Positions 43,197-51,087 of a stretch of DNA of 64,000 bases are shown here, in pieces; within the stretch, counting starts at the first letter, position 1, and each line of letters begins with the position of its first letter. The notes below the pieces were generated by a model. The model was not told the DNA's origin, ran no database searches, and was given only the letters and a program-made list of their open reading frames with translations. The translations under genes and the position numbers were made by a program. Origin of the DNA: DATEGZ01 sp035519535 (GTDB lineage: Bacteria > Acidobacteriota > Vicinamibacteria > Vicinamibacterales > SCN-69-37); contig DATIWF010000141.1 in the NCBI GenBank assembly GCA_035519535.1, positions 7,538-71,537 on the forward strand. Reading direction: 5' to 3'.

Positions 43197-44321
43197 TTAC
43201 CAGATCCTGCCCCTGGCGGCGACCGGCCACGTGTCGACGATCGTCGTGCCCTCGACGACCAGGAGCTCGTTCATGAGATTCGTCACCGTGCAGGCGTGAT
43301 TGGGGAGGATGAGGACGCGGTCGCCCGGCTCGAGCGGGCAGTCGGCCGGCACGCGCGCGGTGGCATGTTCCTCCGAGAGCCGCTCGAGGACGATCGCCCG
43401 ATCGACCGCGGGCGCCTGCACGTCGCGGAACACGAGCCCGTGGCCGACGTGCGCGCCGAAGCCGCGGATGCCGTCGTTGGTGAGCGTCTTGCTGCCGGCG
43501 TCGAAGATCACGCGCGTCGCGGCCGGCCGGCTGACGACGGTCGAGACGATCCAGAGCGCGCAGTCGTCGAGTGACGCCGCGCCGAGCGCAGCCTGCGTGC
43601 GGTCGAAGAAGACATAGTTGCCGGGCCGCATCTCGGTGACGCCGTGCTGGCGGGTGATGAACCGCGCCGTCGGCGTCGCGCCGACCGAGATCTCCTGAAC
43701 CTCCGCGCCGGCGTCGCGCAGGCGGCCCGCGAGCGACCGCAGGATCTCGATCTCGCGCGCGGCGATTCCGGCCAGCTCGTCCTCCGACGACGCGTGGTAG
43801 CCGTGGCCCGCGTGGCTGAGGAGGCCCAGCAGCCGCACGCCCGCAAGATCCCCGATCGCGCGAATCCGATCGATGACCGTCGGCGAGTCGGGATCGACGC
43901 CGCACCGGTGGAACCCGACGTCGACCTTGACCAGCACGTCGAGACGGCGCCTCGCCCGCGTCATCGCCGCGGACCACTCGGCCGCGACGTCGTCGCTGTC
44001 CACGATGATCGACAGGCGCACGCCCTTGTCGAGGAGCGCCACGACCCGCCCGGCGTTCGACGGGTTGATCGGATACGGCAGCCGGATGTCGGTGATGCCG
44101 GCGTCGGCGAACACTTCGGCCTCGCCGAGCTTCGCGCAGCAGATGCCGACGGCGCCCGCGTCGATCTGCATGCGCGCGATCGCCGGGCTCTTGTGTGTCT
44201 TCGCGTGCGGCCGCAGCCGGACGCCCGCACTGGTCGCGAGCGACTGCATCGCCGCGATGTTGTGCTCGAGGCGCGCCCGATCGATGAATGCGCGGGGAGT
44301 GGGGATCGAGAGTAGATCCAT
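43197..44321 (-). CDS. DSD1-family PLP enzyme (D-threonine aldolase / D-serine dehydratase-like)
   Basis: The 374-residue protein has a fold-type III PLP barrel with the Schiff-base Lys in LRPHAKTHKSPAIA near residue 42. The C-terminal beta domain ends with the metal-binding LPNHACTVTNL. Family members cleave D-threonine or dehydrate D-serine. ATG 44321 gives the family N-terminus (PTPRAFIDRARLEHNIAAM). It lies just upstream of the BMC-H gene, which suggests it may be cargo or feed a microcompartment. Its leader region is the phased repeat array. Confidence 0.9.
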   Translation of the reverse strand: MDLLSIPTPRAFIDRARLEHNIAAMQSLATSAGVRLRPHAKTHKSPAIARMQIDAGAVGICCAKLGEAEVFADAGITDIRLPYPINPSNAGRVVALLDKGVRLSIIVDSDDVAAEWSAAMTRARRRLDVLVKVDVGFHRCGVDPDSPTVIDRIRAIGDLAGVRLLGLLSHAGHGYHASSEDELAGIAAREIEILRSLAGRLRDAGAEVQEISVGATPTARFITRQHGVTEMRPGNYVFFDRTQAALGAASLDDCALWIVSTVVSRPAATRVIFDAGSKTLTNDGIRGFGAHVGHGLVFRDVQAPAVDRAIVLERLSEEHATARVPADCPLEPGDRVLILPNHACTVTNLMNELLVVEGTTIVDTWPVAARGRIW

Positions 44322-44324
44322 GTC

Positions 44325-44436
44325 GAGGTTCCCAGGGGATCCTATAGGGTTCCCGAGGGGTTCCTGGAGGTTCTCACACAAGCGAACCTCATAGGAACCC
44401 CGGAGGAATCCCGCGGGAGCCTCCGTGGAACCCCGT
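44325..44436. repeat. Helically phased 10-11 bp repeats in two inverted blocks
   Basis: On the left, GGTTCC-like hexamers start at 44327, 44337, 44348, 44359 and 44369, spaced 10, 11, 11 and 10. On the right, GAACC-like units start at 44384, 44395, 44406, 44417 and 44428, spaced exactly 11. The blocks are inverted relative to each other about 44377. They lie directly upstream of the DSD1 start, in its promoter or leader. Confidence 0.85.
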
Positions 44437-45672
44437 CTAGGTTCTCAGGAACCCGATCGGTCCCTTGTAGGTGTACCCCGGGAAGATCGGCGAGACGTCC
44501 TTCGCGCCGAGGTGACCCGCCACGAGATCGGCGAACACGTTGCGGAAGTCCGTCGTGATCGCGAGGTCGCGTCCTTCCCAGCGCTGATCGACGGCGAGGC
44601 CCGGCCACTTGCCGTAGACCTTGCCGCCCTTGACGGGCCCGCCGAAGATCATCATCGCGTTGCCGTGGCCGTGGTCCGTGCCGCGGTTGCCGTTCTCGTT
44701 CACCGCGCGCCCGAACTCCGACATCGTCACGACGACGACGTCGGCCATGCGATCGCCGAGGTCGGTGTTGAAGGCCGCGAGGCCCTTGGCGAAGTCGTCG
44801 AGCCGGTTGGCGAGCTGCCCGGTCGAGTTGCCCTGCTGGACGTGCGTGTCCCAGCCGGAGAGCTCGGTGAACGCGACCTCGAGGCCGAGATCGGACTTCA
44901 CGAGCTGGGCGATTTGCCGCATGGCGTCGCCGAAGCCCGACCGCGGGTAGTCGGCGCCGTTTGCGGGCGCGTAGCTGTTCGGGTCGCTGTTCTTCAGCAT
45001 CTTGACGGCGTCGAACGCCTCCTTGCCCGCGGGGGCGAGGAGCGAGTCGGCCGCCGCGGCGTACTGCGCCTCGAACGTGGACTCCATGCTGTCGGTCGCG
45101 CGGCCGGCGTGCACGCCGAACTGGTTCAGCTGGTTGATCGCGAGGGCCGGCGCCACGCCCTGCAGCGTGCGCGGGAGCTGCGTCGCCAGCGCGACCGCGC
45201 GGAACGGGCTCGCGTTCTCGTGCTCCTTCTGATGCAGGTACCGGTTGAGCCACCCGTCGCGCGTGCTCTTCACGCCAGGCGTCGCGCTTTCCATGTAATC
45301 CTGCGCGTCGAAGTGCGAGCGCGTTTCGTCGGGCGATCCGCAGGCGTGCACGACCGCCATCTCGTTGCGGTGGAAGATGTCCGCGAGCGGCGCCATGCGT
45401 GGATGCAGGCCGAAGAACCCGTCCAGATCGACGGCCCCTTCGTTCTCGTGCGGCCGCGGAATCGCGATCGACGGGCGCGACTGGTAGTACGCCTTGTCGC
45501 CGTACGGCACGACCATGTTCAGGCCGTCCACGGCGCCGCGCTGGAAGATCGCGACGAGCACCTTCTTGCGGGCCTCGGCGGCCTTCGCCGTGCGGGCGAT
45601 GAACGCCGGCGCGAACCCGAGGCTCACGAGTGCGAGACTGCCGCCCTTGAGAAAGACTCGACGCGTCATCAT
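44437..45672 (-). CDS. DUF1501 protein with Tat signal
   Basis: The 411-residue protein opens with a twin-arginine signal (TRRVFLKGGSLALVSLGFA). The body has DUF1501 patterns: FQRGAVDGLNMVVPYGD, GWDTHVQQG and VVVTMSEFGRAVNENGNRGTD, which belong to the alkaline-phosphatase/sulfatase-like fold. It lies downstream of the DUF1800 gene across the heptamer gap, a pairing that is very common in this phylum. The biochemical role is unknown. Confidence 0.92.
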   Translation of the reverse strand: MMTRRVFLKGGSLALVSLGFAPAFIARTAKAAEARKKVLVAIFQRGAVDGLNMVVPYGDKAYYQSRPSIAIPRPHENEGAVDLDGFFGLHPRMAPLADIFHRNEMAVVHACGSPDETRSHFDAQDYMESATPGVKSTRDGWLNRYLHQKEHENASPFRAVALATQLPRTLQGVAPALAINQLNQFGVHAGRATDSMESTFEAQYAAAADSLLAPAGKEAFDAVKMLKNSDPNSYAPANGADYPRSGFGDAMRQIAQLVKSDLGLEVAFTELSGWDTHVQQGNSTGQLANRLDDFAKGLAAFNTDLGDRMADVVVVTMSEFGRAVNENGNRGTDHGHGNAMMIFGGPVKGGKVYGKWPGLAVDQRWEGRDLAITTDFRNVFADLVAGHLGAKDVSPIFPGYTYKGPIGFLRT

Positions 45673-45683
45673 GATGGCGATCT

Positions 45684-45760
45684 CCTGTCAGGCATTAGGC
45701 ATCAGGCACTTGGCATTGGCATTTGCACGCCGACACTGGGTACTCGCTGGTGCCCATGGC
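45684..45760. repeat. Heptamer repeat, GGCAYYA unit
   Basis: GGCA occurs at 45691, 45698, 45705 and 45712, then GGC at 45718: period 7 with one 6-bp step. The patch shares GGCATCAGGCACT and CGC.GGTGCCCA with the patch at 2.62-2.65 kb. It separates the DUF1800 and DUF1501 genes. Confidence 0.85.
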
Positions 45761-45767
45761 CGACCGC

Positions 45768-47609
45768 TCACCGCCGCTGGAACTCCGGCGATCCCAACGT
45801 CAACGCAACCAGCTGCTGCGGCGTCTCGGCGCGCGCGAGCGTCTTGAGCGTCGCATCCGACGCCTGGCCCGCGAGCATCGCGTCCACCAGGCTCATCCGC
45901 GACTGCTCGCTCGTGTCCGGCGCGAGCGACGCCACGTCGACCTGGATCGGTCCGCGGCCAAAGCCCCCGCGCCCGCCCGGCCCGCCCAGCCGCGGTGGCG
46001 GCTGGCCGATGCGGCCGAGCCCGCCTTGCCCGCCCGGCCGTCCAGGCGGAGGCGCCGGCGTCATCTGGCCGCTCACGAGCTGCAGCGCGAAGTTCATGCG
46101 GCTGAGGAGCGCGCCCGTGTTCACCCACGCGTCGGCGGTCATGCTGTAGCCGGTTGGCGGCACGCAGCCATAGAGCGGCATGCCGAGCTGGCGCAGCTCG
46201 GCGATGAGCGGCTGCGGGTTGATCACCTTGGCGTCCGTCGCGCGCACGGCCGACACGACGAACTCGAGCGGCGTCTTCACCTTCGCGCGATACGCATCGT
46301 CTGCGAAGAACTCCGGCGACGTGATGATCGTGCGGACGACCTCGCGCAGGTCGCCCTTCGTGTCGAGGAAGCGCTTGGCCGCGCGATCGACGAGCGACGC
46401 GGGCGGCTCGTCGGCGACGAAGCGCTGCGCCAGCTCGTAGGCGATGTGGTGCGCCGTGGACGGATGCTTCGCGAGGATGTCGAGCACGCGCTCGCCCTCG
46501 TCCTGGCCGCCGCCGGCGGGGAAGTGCACGCCGAGGATCGTCTTCTCGCCCGTGTCGTGCATCTGCGGCCGGAACACGAACCCGCCGCCCTGCTGCGGCC
46601 GGTCGATCGTCCAGCCGGTGAACGCGCGCGCGACCTGGACGACGTCCTGCTGCGTGTAGCCGCCGTCGACGCCGAGCGTGTGCAGCTCCATCAGCTCGCG
46701 GCCGTAGTTCTCGTTCAAGCCCTTCGGCATGTTCTTCTTCGCGGCCTCGAGCCGCGACAGGAGCTGCTGCTTCTGCGACGGCGTCACGCGCGCGCTGTTG
46801 AGGCGCCGCTGCATCTCGGGCGTGATGAGCGAGGGAGCGTTCGGCGCGGTGCTCTGCCAGTTGTCCAGATAGAAGAGCATCGCGGGGCTGTGCGCCGTCG
46901 CGCCGAGCAATTCGCGGAAGCTGCCGAACACGTGCGGCCGGATCACGTCGCGCTCGTACTCCGTGAGGTACTGGCGGACCTGGCCCTTGCCGACGAACAC
47001 GTTGAAATGGTTGAACCAGAAGTCCGTGAGGACTTCCTGCAGCTGACGATCCGAGTCCACCGCGCGCAGCATGCGCGAGGCCATCAGCTCGTTCATCACG
47101 CTCTGCTGCGCCTGCTGCACCTGACGCACTTCCGGCGGCAGCGGCGGCGGCGCGGCCGGCTTGGCGGCGGTCTCGTCGGCCATCGACGGATCGCCGGCCT
47201 TCGGATCCGACTTGGCCGCCTTCTCCTGCGCCTTCGCCTGCTTGACTTGCGCGTCGCGCCGCAGCTCGAGCGCCGGCAGGTAGTACTTGTCCGCGAGCTC
47301 GCGCGAGCTCATCTTCAGCGTCGTGAAATCCTGCAGGCGCGCGTCGATCTCCGGATCGGCGATCCGCTCGGGATGAAGCTGCTGATCGATGTACGCCGTG
47401 AGGCCCATCTTCTCCACGCGCTCCACGTCGCCCGGCCGCGGGCCGAACGTGATGCGATCCAGGACGTGCGCCACGGTACGCGCGTCGGTCTTCGCGGGGA
47501 CCGCGAGCTCACGCTGCGCGGCGACCGGGAACGAGAGGACGCTGACAAGCGCGGCGGCCGCGGCGACGGCTACCAGCGGCCAGGGGGAGGCTGGGCGGGG
47601 AAGCGTCAT
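45768..47609 (-). CDS. DUF1800 protein
   Basis: The 613-residue exported protein has a signal peptide ending PVAAQ. DUF1800 patterns follow: AHVLDRITFGPRPGDV, DFWFNHFNVFVGKGQ, NYGRELMELHTLGVDGGYTQ and AFTGWTI. A charged Ala/Lys-rich insert lies around residue 130 and a Gly-rich patch near the C-terminus. It pairs with the DUF1501 gene 95 bp downstream, probably as one transcription unit. The function is unknown; a surface or secretion role has been suggested for the pair. Confidence 0.92.
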   Translation of the reverse strand: MTLPRPASPWPLVAVAAAAALVSVLSFPVAAQRELAVPAKTDARTVAHVLDRITFGPRPGDVERVEKMGLTAYIDQQLHPERIADPEIDARLQDFTTLKMSSRELADKYYLPALELRRDAQVKQAKAQEKAAKSDPKAGDPSMADETAAKPAAPPPLPPEVRQVQQAQQSVMNELMASRMLRAVDSDRQLQEVLTDFWFNHFNVFVGKGQVRQYLTEYERDVIRPHVFGSFRELLGATAHSPAMLFYLDNWQSTAPNAPSLITPEMQRRLNSARVTPSQKQQLLSRLEAAKKNMPKGLNENYGRELMELHTLGVDGGYTQQDVVQVARAFTGWTIDRPQQGGGFVFRPQMHDTGEKTILGVHFPAGGGQDEGERVLDILAKHPSTAHHIAYELAQRFVADEPPASLVDRAAKRFLDTKGDLREVVRTIITSPEFFADDAYRAKVKTPLEFVVSAVRATDAKVINPQPLIAELRQLGMPLYGCVPPTGYSMTADAWVNTGALLSRMNFALQLVSGQMTPAPPPGRPGGQGGLGRIGQPPPRLGGPGGRGGFGRGPIQVDVASLAPDTSEQSRMSLVDAMLAGQASDATLKTLARAETPQQLVALTLGSPEFQRR

Positions 47610-47678
47610 ACTGCATTAGACCTGTACGGTGAACAAAGGGAAAAGGCCTTGTAAACGAGGCCGGAGGGCGGGGCCCGG

Positions 47679-48629
47679 ATGCGGCTGGTGACGGCGGAGG
47701 GTCGGGTGCTCGGGGAGATTCTGGACGGCACCTATCCGATTTGGGGGGAAGGACTTAGCCGCGAGGCCTACGAGAAATGGAATCGGGCCCAGGGCGAGAC
47801 CGCCTGGGGCCGGTCGAACCTGCGCCGAGTCGCGCTCGCCGGCGACGGCCGCGTGCTGGCGAGCGCCAAGGAGTACCGGCTCCAGGCCTGGATCGGCGGC
47901 CGGCTCGAGCCCGTGCTCGGGATCGGCGCCGTGTTCACGCCGCCGGCAGGGCGCGGGCAGGGCCACGCGCGCGCGCTCATCGAGGGGATGCTGGCCGAAG
48001 CGTCCGCGCGCGGCTGCAGGACCGCGCTGCTGTTCTCGGAGATCGGCGCCGCGTACTACGAGCGGCTTGGATTCCGCGTCGTGCTGCAGCGCGTGCCGAC
48101 GATCGAGGTCGGCGGCCGGCCGGGCGCGCCGGCCGCGCTCGTGCGGGTCGGCGACGACCGCGATTTCCCCGCGATGGCCGAGATCGCCGCGCGCGCGCGC
48201 CAGGGCGCCGCGTTCGCGCTCGATCGCCCCGCCGATCACATCGCCTTTTTTCTGACGCGCCGGCGCCTGCTCGCCGGTCTTGGTCCCCCGGGTCTGCGCG
48301 CGGTCGAGTTCTTCGTGACCGAGGAGGCCTACCGCGCCGTCGCGTACGTCGTCCTCACGCGCGGACCGCACGGACTCTTTCTGGAGGACTGCGGCGACTG
48401 CGATCCGACCGGTGCGCGCGTCGGCGCGATGCTGCAGGTGCTCGCGGCCCGCGCGCCGGCGGAAGGGCCGATGCGGTTTCGCGCGCTGCTGCCCGCGGGC
48501 TTCCTGCCGCCGCAGTGGCGCGTCGTCTCGGAAACCGGCGCCGACGAGATCATGATGGTGCGATCGACAGGCGAAAATTCGTCGATCCCCGCGGGCCAGA
48601 CCATCTACCCGCATCTCGACGTCTTTTAG
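47679..48629 (+). CDS. GNAT-family N-acetyltransferase
   Basis: The 316-residue protein has an N-terminal GNAT domain with the acetyl-CoA loop VFTPPAGRGQGHARALIEGM and the following LLFSEIGAAYYERLGF. A second, degenerate GNAT-like half follows (residues 165-310), so the layout recalls two-domain Eis-like enzymes. It is divergent from the DUF1800 gene. The acceptor substrate is unknown. Confidence 0.82.
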   Translation: MRLVTAEGRVLGEILDGTYPIWGEGLSREAYEKWNRAQGETAWGRSNLRRVALAGDGRVLASAKEYRLQAWIGGRLEPVLGIGAVFTPPAGRGQGHARALIEGMLAEASARGCRTALLFSEIGAAYYERLGFRVVLQRVPTIEVGGRPGAPAALVRVGDDRDFPAMAEIAARARQGAAFALDRPADHIAFFLTRRRLLAGLGPPGLRAVEFFVTEEAYRAVAYVVLTRGPHGLFLEDCGDCDPTGARVGAMLQVLAARAPAEGPMRFRALLPAGFLPPQWRVVSETGADEIMMVRSTGENSSIPAGQTIYPHLDVF

Positions 48630-48667
48630 AGAAGACCCCGACTCCCCAGACAACAGAGGAGGCCGTC

Positions 48668-49489
48668 ATGTTGAAGATGACGTACGCGGCAAGCGTGCTG
48701 CTTGTCGCTGCCGGCGCTGTCGGCTGCAGTCGCGGCGTCGACGTCGACAAAATTCCAGTAGGTGCGGACGTGCAGGTGACACGGCAGGACGGCGGCGTCG
48801 TGTCCGGCAAGCTCGCCGCGAAAGGCGACACGGACCTGACCGTCGACACCGGCGCGGAGCCGCGGTCAGTGGCGCGCGCAGAGATCGCCGACGTCCAGGT
48901 CGTGACCGACGGCAACCCGGCGCCGCTGCCGGCGATCGCGAAGTTCCGCGAGGTGACCGTGCCCGCGAACACGCGGCTTGAGGTCCGGCTCGAAAGCACC
49001 GTCAGCTCGGAGACGAGCCGCGTGGAGGATCCCGTCACCGCCACGCTCGTCAGCCCCGTCGTCATCGGCGACCACGACGCGCTGCCCGATGGTTCCGAGG
49101 TGCGCGGCGATGTCGTGTCGGTTCAGCCGGCGGGCAAGGTGTCTGGTCGCGCCAGCATCGAGATGCGGTTTCGCGAGCTGACCGCGCGCGGACGCGAGTA
49201 TCCCATCGCCGCGGAGATCGATCGTGTGGCGCCCGCGACGAAGGGTGAGGACGCGAAGAAGATCGGGATCCCCGCGGCGGCCGGCGCGGTGCTGGGCGCC
49301 ATCGTCGGTGGCGGCACGGGCGCGGCGATCGGCACGGCCATCGGGGCGGGCGGCGGGACGGCGGTCGTGCTCTCGACGCCCGGCAAGCCGGTGACCCTCG
49401 AGCGCGGACACATGATGACGCTCGTGCTTCGAAAGAGCGTCGAGGTGAGAGTACCGGTGCGCTCGACTTCAGACGAGGACGTCAAGTAG
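48668..49489 (+). CDS. Glycine-zipper lipoprotein, paralogue of the 23.4-24.3 kb gene
   Basis: The 273-residue protein has a lipobox (AGAVGC) and GAGGAGG upstream of its ATG. A small strand-rich domain (GADVQVTRQDGGVVSGKL) comes first. A beta domain beginning VTVPANTRLEVRLESTVSSE follows, then a glycine zipper (AGAVLGAIVGGGTGAAIGTA). The last two parts align with the protein encoded at 23355-24335 (VPENSVVGIHLDTMVSSD; IGAILGAVIGG). It is probably an envelope protein. Confidence 0.82.
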   Translation: MLKMTYAASVLLVAAGAVGCSRGVDVDKIPVGADVQVTRQDGGVVSGKLAAKGDTDLTVDTGAEPRSVARAEIADVQVVTDGNPAPLPAIAKFREVTVPANTRLEVRLESTVSSETSRVEDPVTATLVSPVVIGDHDALPDGSEVRGDVVSVQPAGKVSGRASIEMRFRELTARGREYPIAAEIDRVAPATKGEDAKKIGIPAAAGAVLGAIVGGGTGAAIGTAIGAGGGTAVVLSTPGKPVTLERGHMMTLVLRKSVEVRVPVRSTSDEDVK

Positions 49490-49490
49490 G

Positions 49491-49525
49491 ACTGCTCACT
49501 TCTGGCTTCTAACTGCTGACTTCCT
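49491..49525. repeat. Heptamer repeat, ACTTCTG unit
   Basis: The units ACTGCTC, ACTTCTG, GCTTCTA, ACTGCTG and ACTTCCT start at 49491, 49498, 49505, 49512 and 49519, an exact 7-bp period. The reverse complement contains CAGAAG, related to the GGCAGAA family. It extends into the 3' end of the leftward flavoprotein gene. Confidence 0.75.
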
Positions 49526-51083
49526 TCTCGACCACCCTGGCGGCGAGCCAGCCCGACAAGCCCGTGAGGCCGCCGCCGGGGTGGGTGCCGGCGCTCGCGA
49601 GGTAGAGCCCCCGGACGGGCGTGCGGTACTGCGACCAGCCGAGGAGCGGCCTGGCGATCCACGACTGGTCGAGCGTCGGCTCGCCGTGGAAGATGTGGCC
49701 GCCCGATGAGCCGAGGTCGCGCTCGAAATCCTCAGGCGTGAGGATCTGGCGGCCGAGAACGAGCTTGTCGAGCCCGGGGGCGTGCGGTTCGAGGACGCCG
49801 AGCACGGTCCGGTAGAGCGCGTCGCGCTCGGTGCGCCACTCGGCGCCACGCAGGTGCCGCGGCGCGAAGTGGACGTAGATCGACATCACGTGCCGCTCTT
49901 CGGGCGCGAGCGATCGGTCGAGGACGCTCGGCACGGCGAGCTCGAGCCACGGCGCGGGAGACGCCTGGCCGTACTTGGCGGCGTCGAACGCGCGTTCGAT
50001 GTAGTCCACGTCGGGCGCGACGAGAAACCGCCCGCGCAGCGGTATCGCGTCGCCATGCAGGCCCGGGAAGACCGGCAGGCCCGACAGCGCGAGGTTGATC
50101 TTCGCCGTCACGCCGCGCGCCCGGACGTCCGCCATGCGGCTCCGGAATCGCACCGGCAGCTCCGCCGGATCCACGAGATCGAGCATCGCGCGGCGCGGAT
50201 CGATCGCCGCGATCACCGCGCGCGCGTCGATCGTCTGGCCATTGTCGAGCTCGACGCCCGTGGCGCGCCCGTCCTTCACGATCACGCGCGTCACGCGGAT
50301 CCCCGACAGCACCTGCGCGCCGGCCTGGCCCGCTTTCGTGACGAGCGCCTTGGCCACCGCGCCCGGCCCGCCCCTGGCCGTCATGCCGCCGCCGACCGGC
50401 AGCGGGTCCTCCGCGAGCCGTTGCAGCAGCATCGCGCCTGTGCCCGCGGACCAGGGACCCGCGAAGCTGCCGAACACCGCGCGCGCGCACAGCGCGGCCA
50501 GCAGGAGATCGTTCTCGAACCACTCACCCGCGAGATCGGCGACGGCCATCGGCAACCAGCGCGTCAGCCGGGCCAGATCGCGGCGCCCGAGTGCGCGGGC
50601 CTTGCGGCCGACGCCCAGCAGCGGCCACCAGTCGCGCGGCCTGACGTCGTCGATCGACGGCAGCGGCTGATGCCCGAGCGCGGCGATGACGCCGGCGATG
50701 CGTTGCGTCGTGTGGAGAAAGTCGCGCCAGCGCGACGCGTCCCCGGGTGAGAGCTGGTTGATCGCGGCCGCGGTGAGCACGGGGTCGCGATGAAAGACGA
50801 GCGTGCGGCCGTCCGGCCCGAGCGACGTCAGCGCCGGGTCGGGCATGATGAACTCGATCCCGGCGCGGTCGAGGTGCAGGGCGCGCAGGACGCGCGGGTC
50901 GATCGGGCCGAGCGAATGACTGAACATCGGCGCGCGGAAACCCTCGCCGATCTCGGCGGTCGCCGTGGCGCCGCCGATATCCGGCCGCTGGTCCACGATC
51001 ACGGTCGACAGGCGGCGCTGCGACAGCCACGCCGCCGCCACCAGCCCGTTCAGTCCGCCGCCGATGACGATGACGTCGCGCAT
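49509..51083 (-). CDS. Phytoene-desaturase-like FAD oxidoreductase
   Basis: The 524-residue flavoprotein begins DVIVIGGGLNGLVAAAWLS with the usual downstream IGGATATAE. It ends with the family FAD segment GLYLASAGTHPGGGLTGLSG. It belongs to the NAD(P)/FAD amine-oxidase superfamily branch near PYROXD2 and carotenoid desaturases. It follows its paralogue by four bases. No phytoene synthase or other carotenoid genes are present, so carotenoid synthesis is not implied. The substrate is unknown. Confidence 0.88.
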   Translation of the reverse strand: MRDVIVIGGGLNGLVAAAWLSQRRLSTVIVDQRPDIGGATATAEIGEGFRAPMFSHSLGPIDPRVLRALHLDRAGIEFIMPDPALTSLGPDGRTLVFHRDPVLTAAAINQLSPGDASRWRDFLHTTQRIAGVIAALGHQPLPSIDDVRPRDWWPLLGVGRKARALGRRDLARLTRWLPMAVADLAGEWFENDLLLAALCARAVFGSFAGPWSAGTGAMLLQRLAEDPLPVGGGMTARGGPGAVAKALVTKAGQAGAQVLSGIRVTRVIVKDGRATGVELDNGQTIDARAVIAAIDPRRAMLDLVDPAELPVRFRSRMADVRARGVTAKINLALSGLPVFPGLHGDAIPLRGRFLVAPDVDYIERAFDAAKYGQASPAPWLELAVPSVLDRSLAPEERHVMSIYVHFAPRHLRGAEWRTERDALYRTVLGVLEPHAPGLDKLVLGRQILTPEDFERDLGSSGGHIFHGEPTLDQSWIARPLLGWSQYRTPVRGLYLASAGTHPGGGLTGLSGWLAARVVEKEVSS

Positions 51084-51087
51084 GGCG

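Noticed and set aside
43153..43977. An upstream extension of the BMC-H gene frame.
   Set aside because: It overlaps the DSD1-family gene in another frame and does not resemble any BMC fusion. The ATG at 43152 gives the standard shell-protein start.
44322..44381. A 20-codon N-terminal extension of the DSD1-type protein.
   Set aside because: It would translate the phased repeat array. Family members begin near the ATG at 44321.
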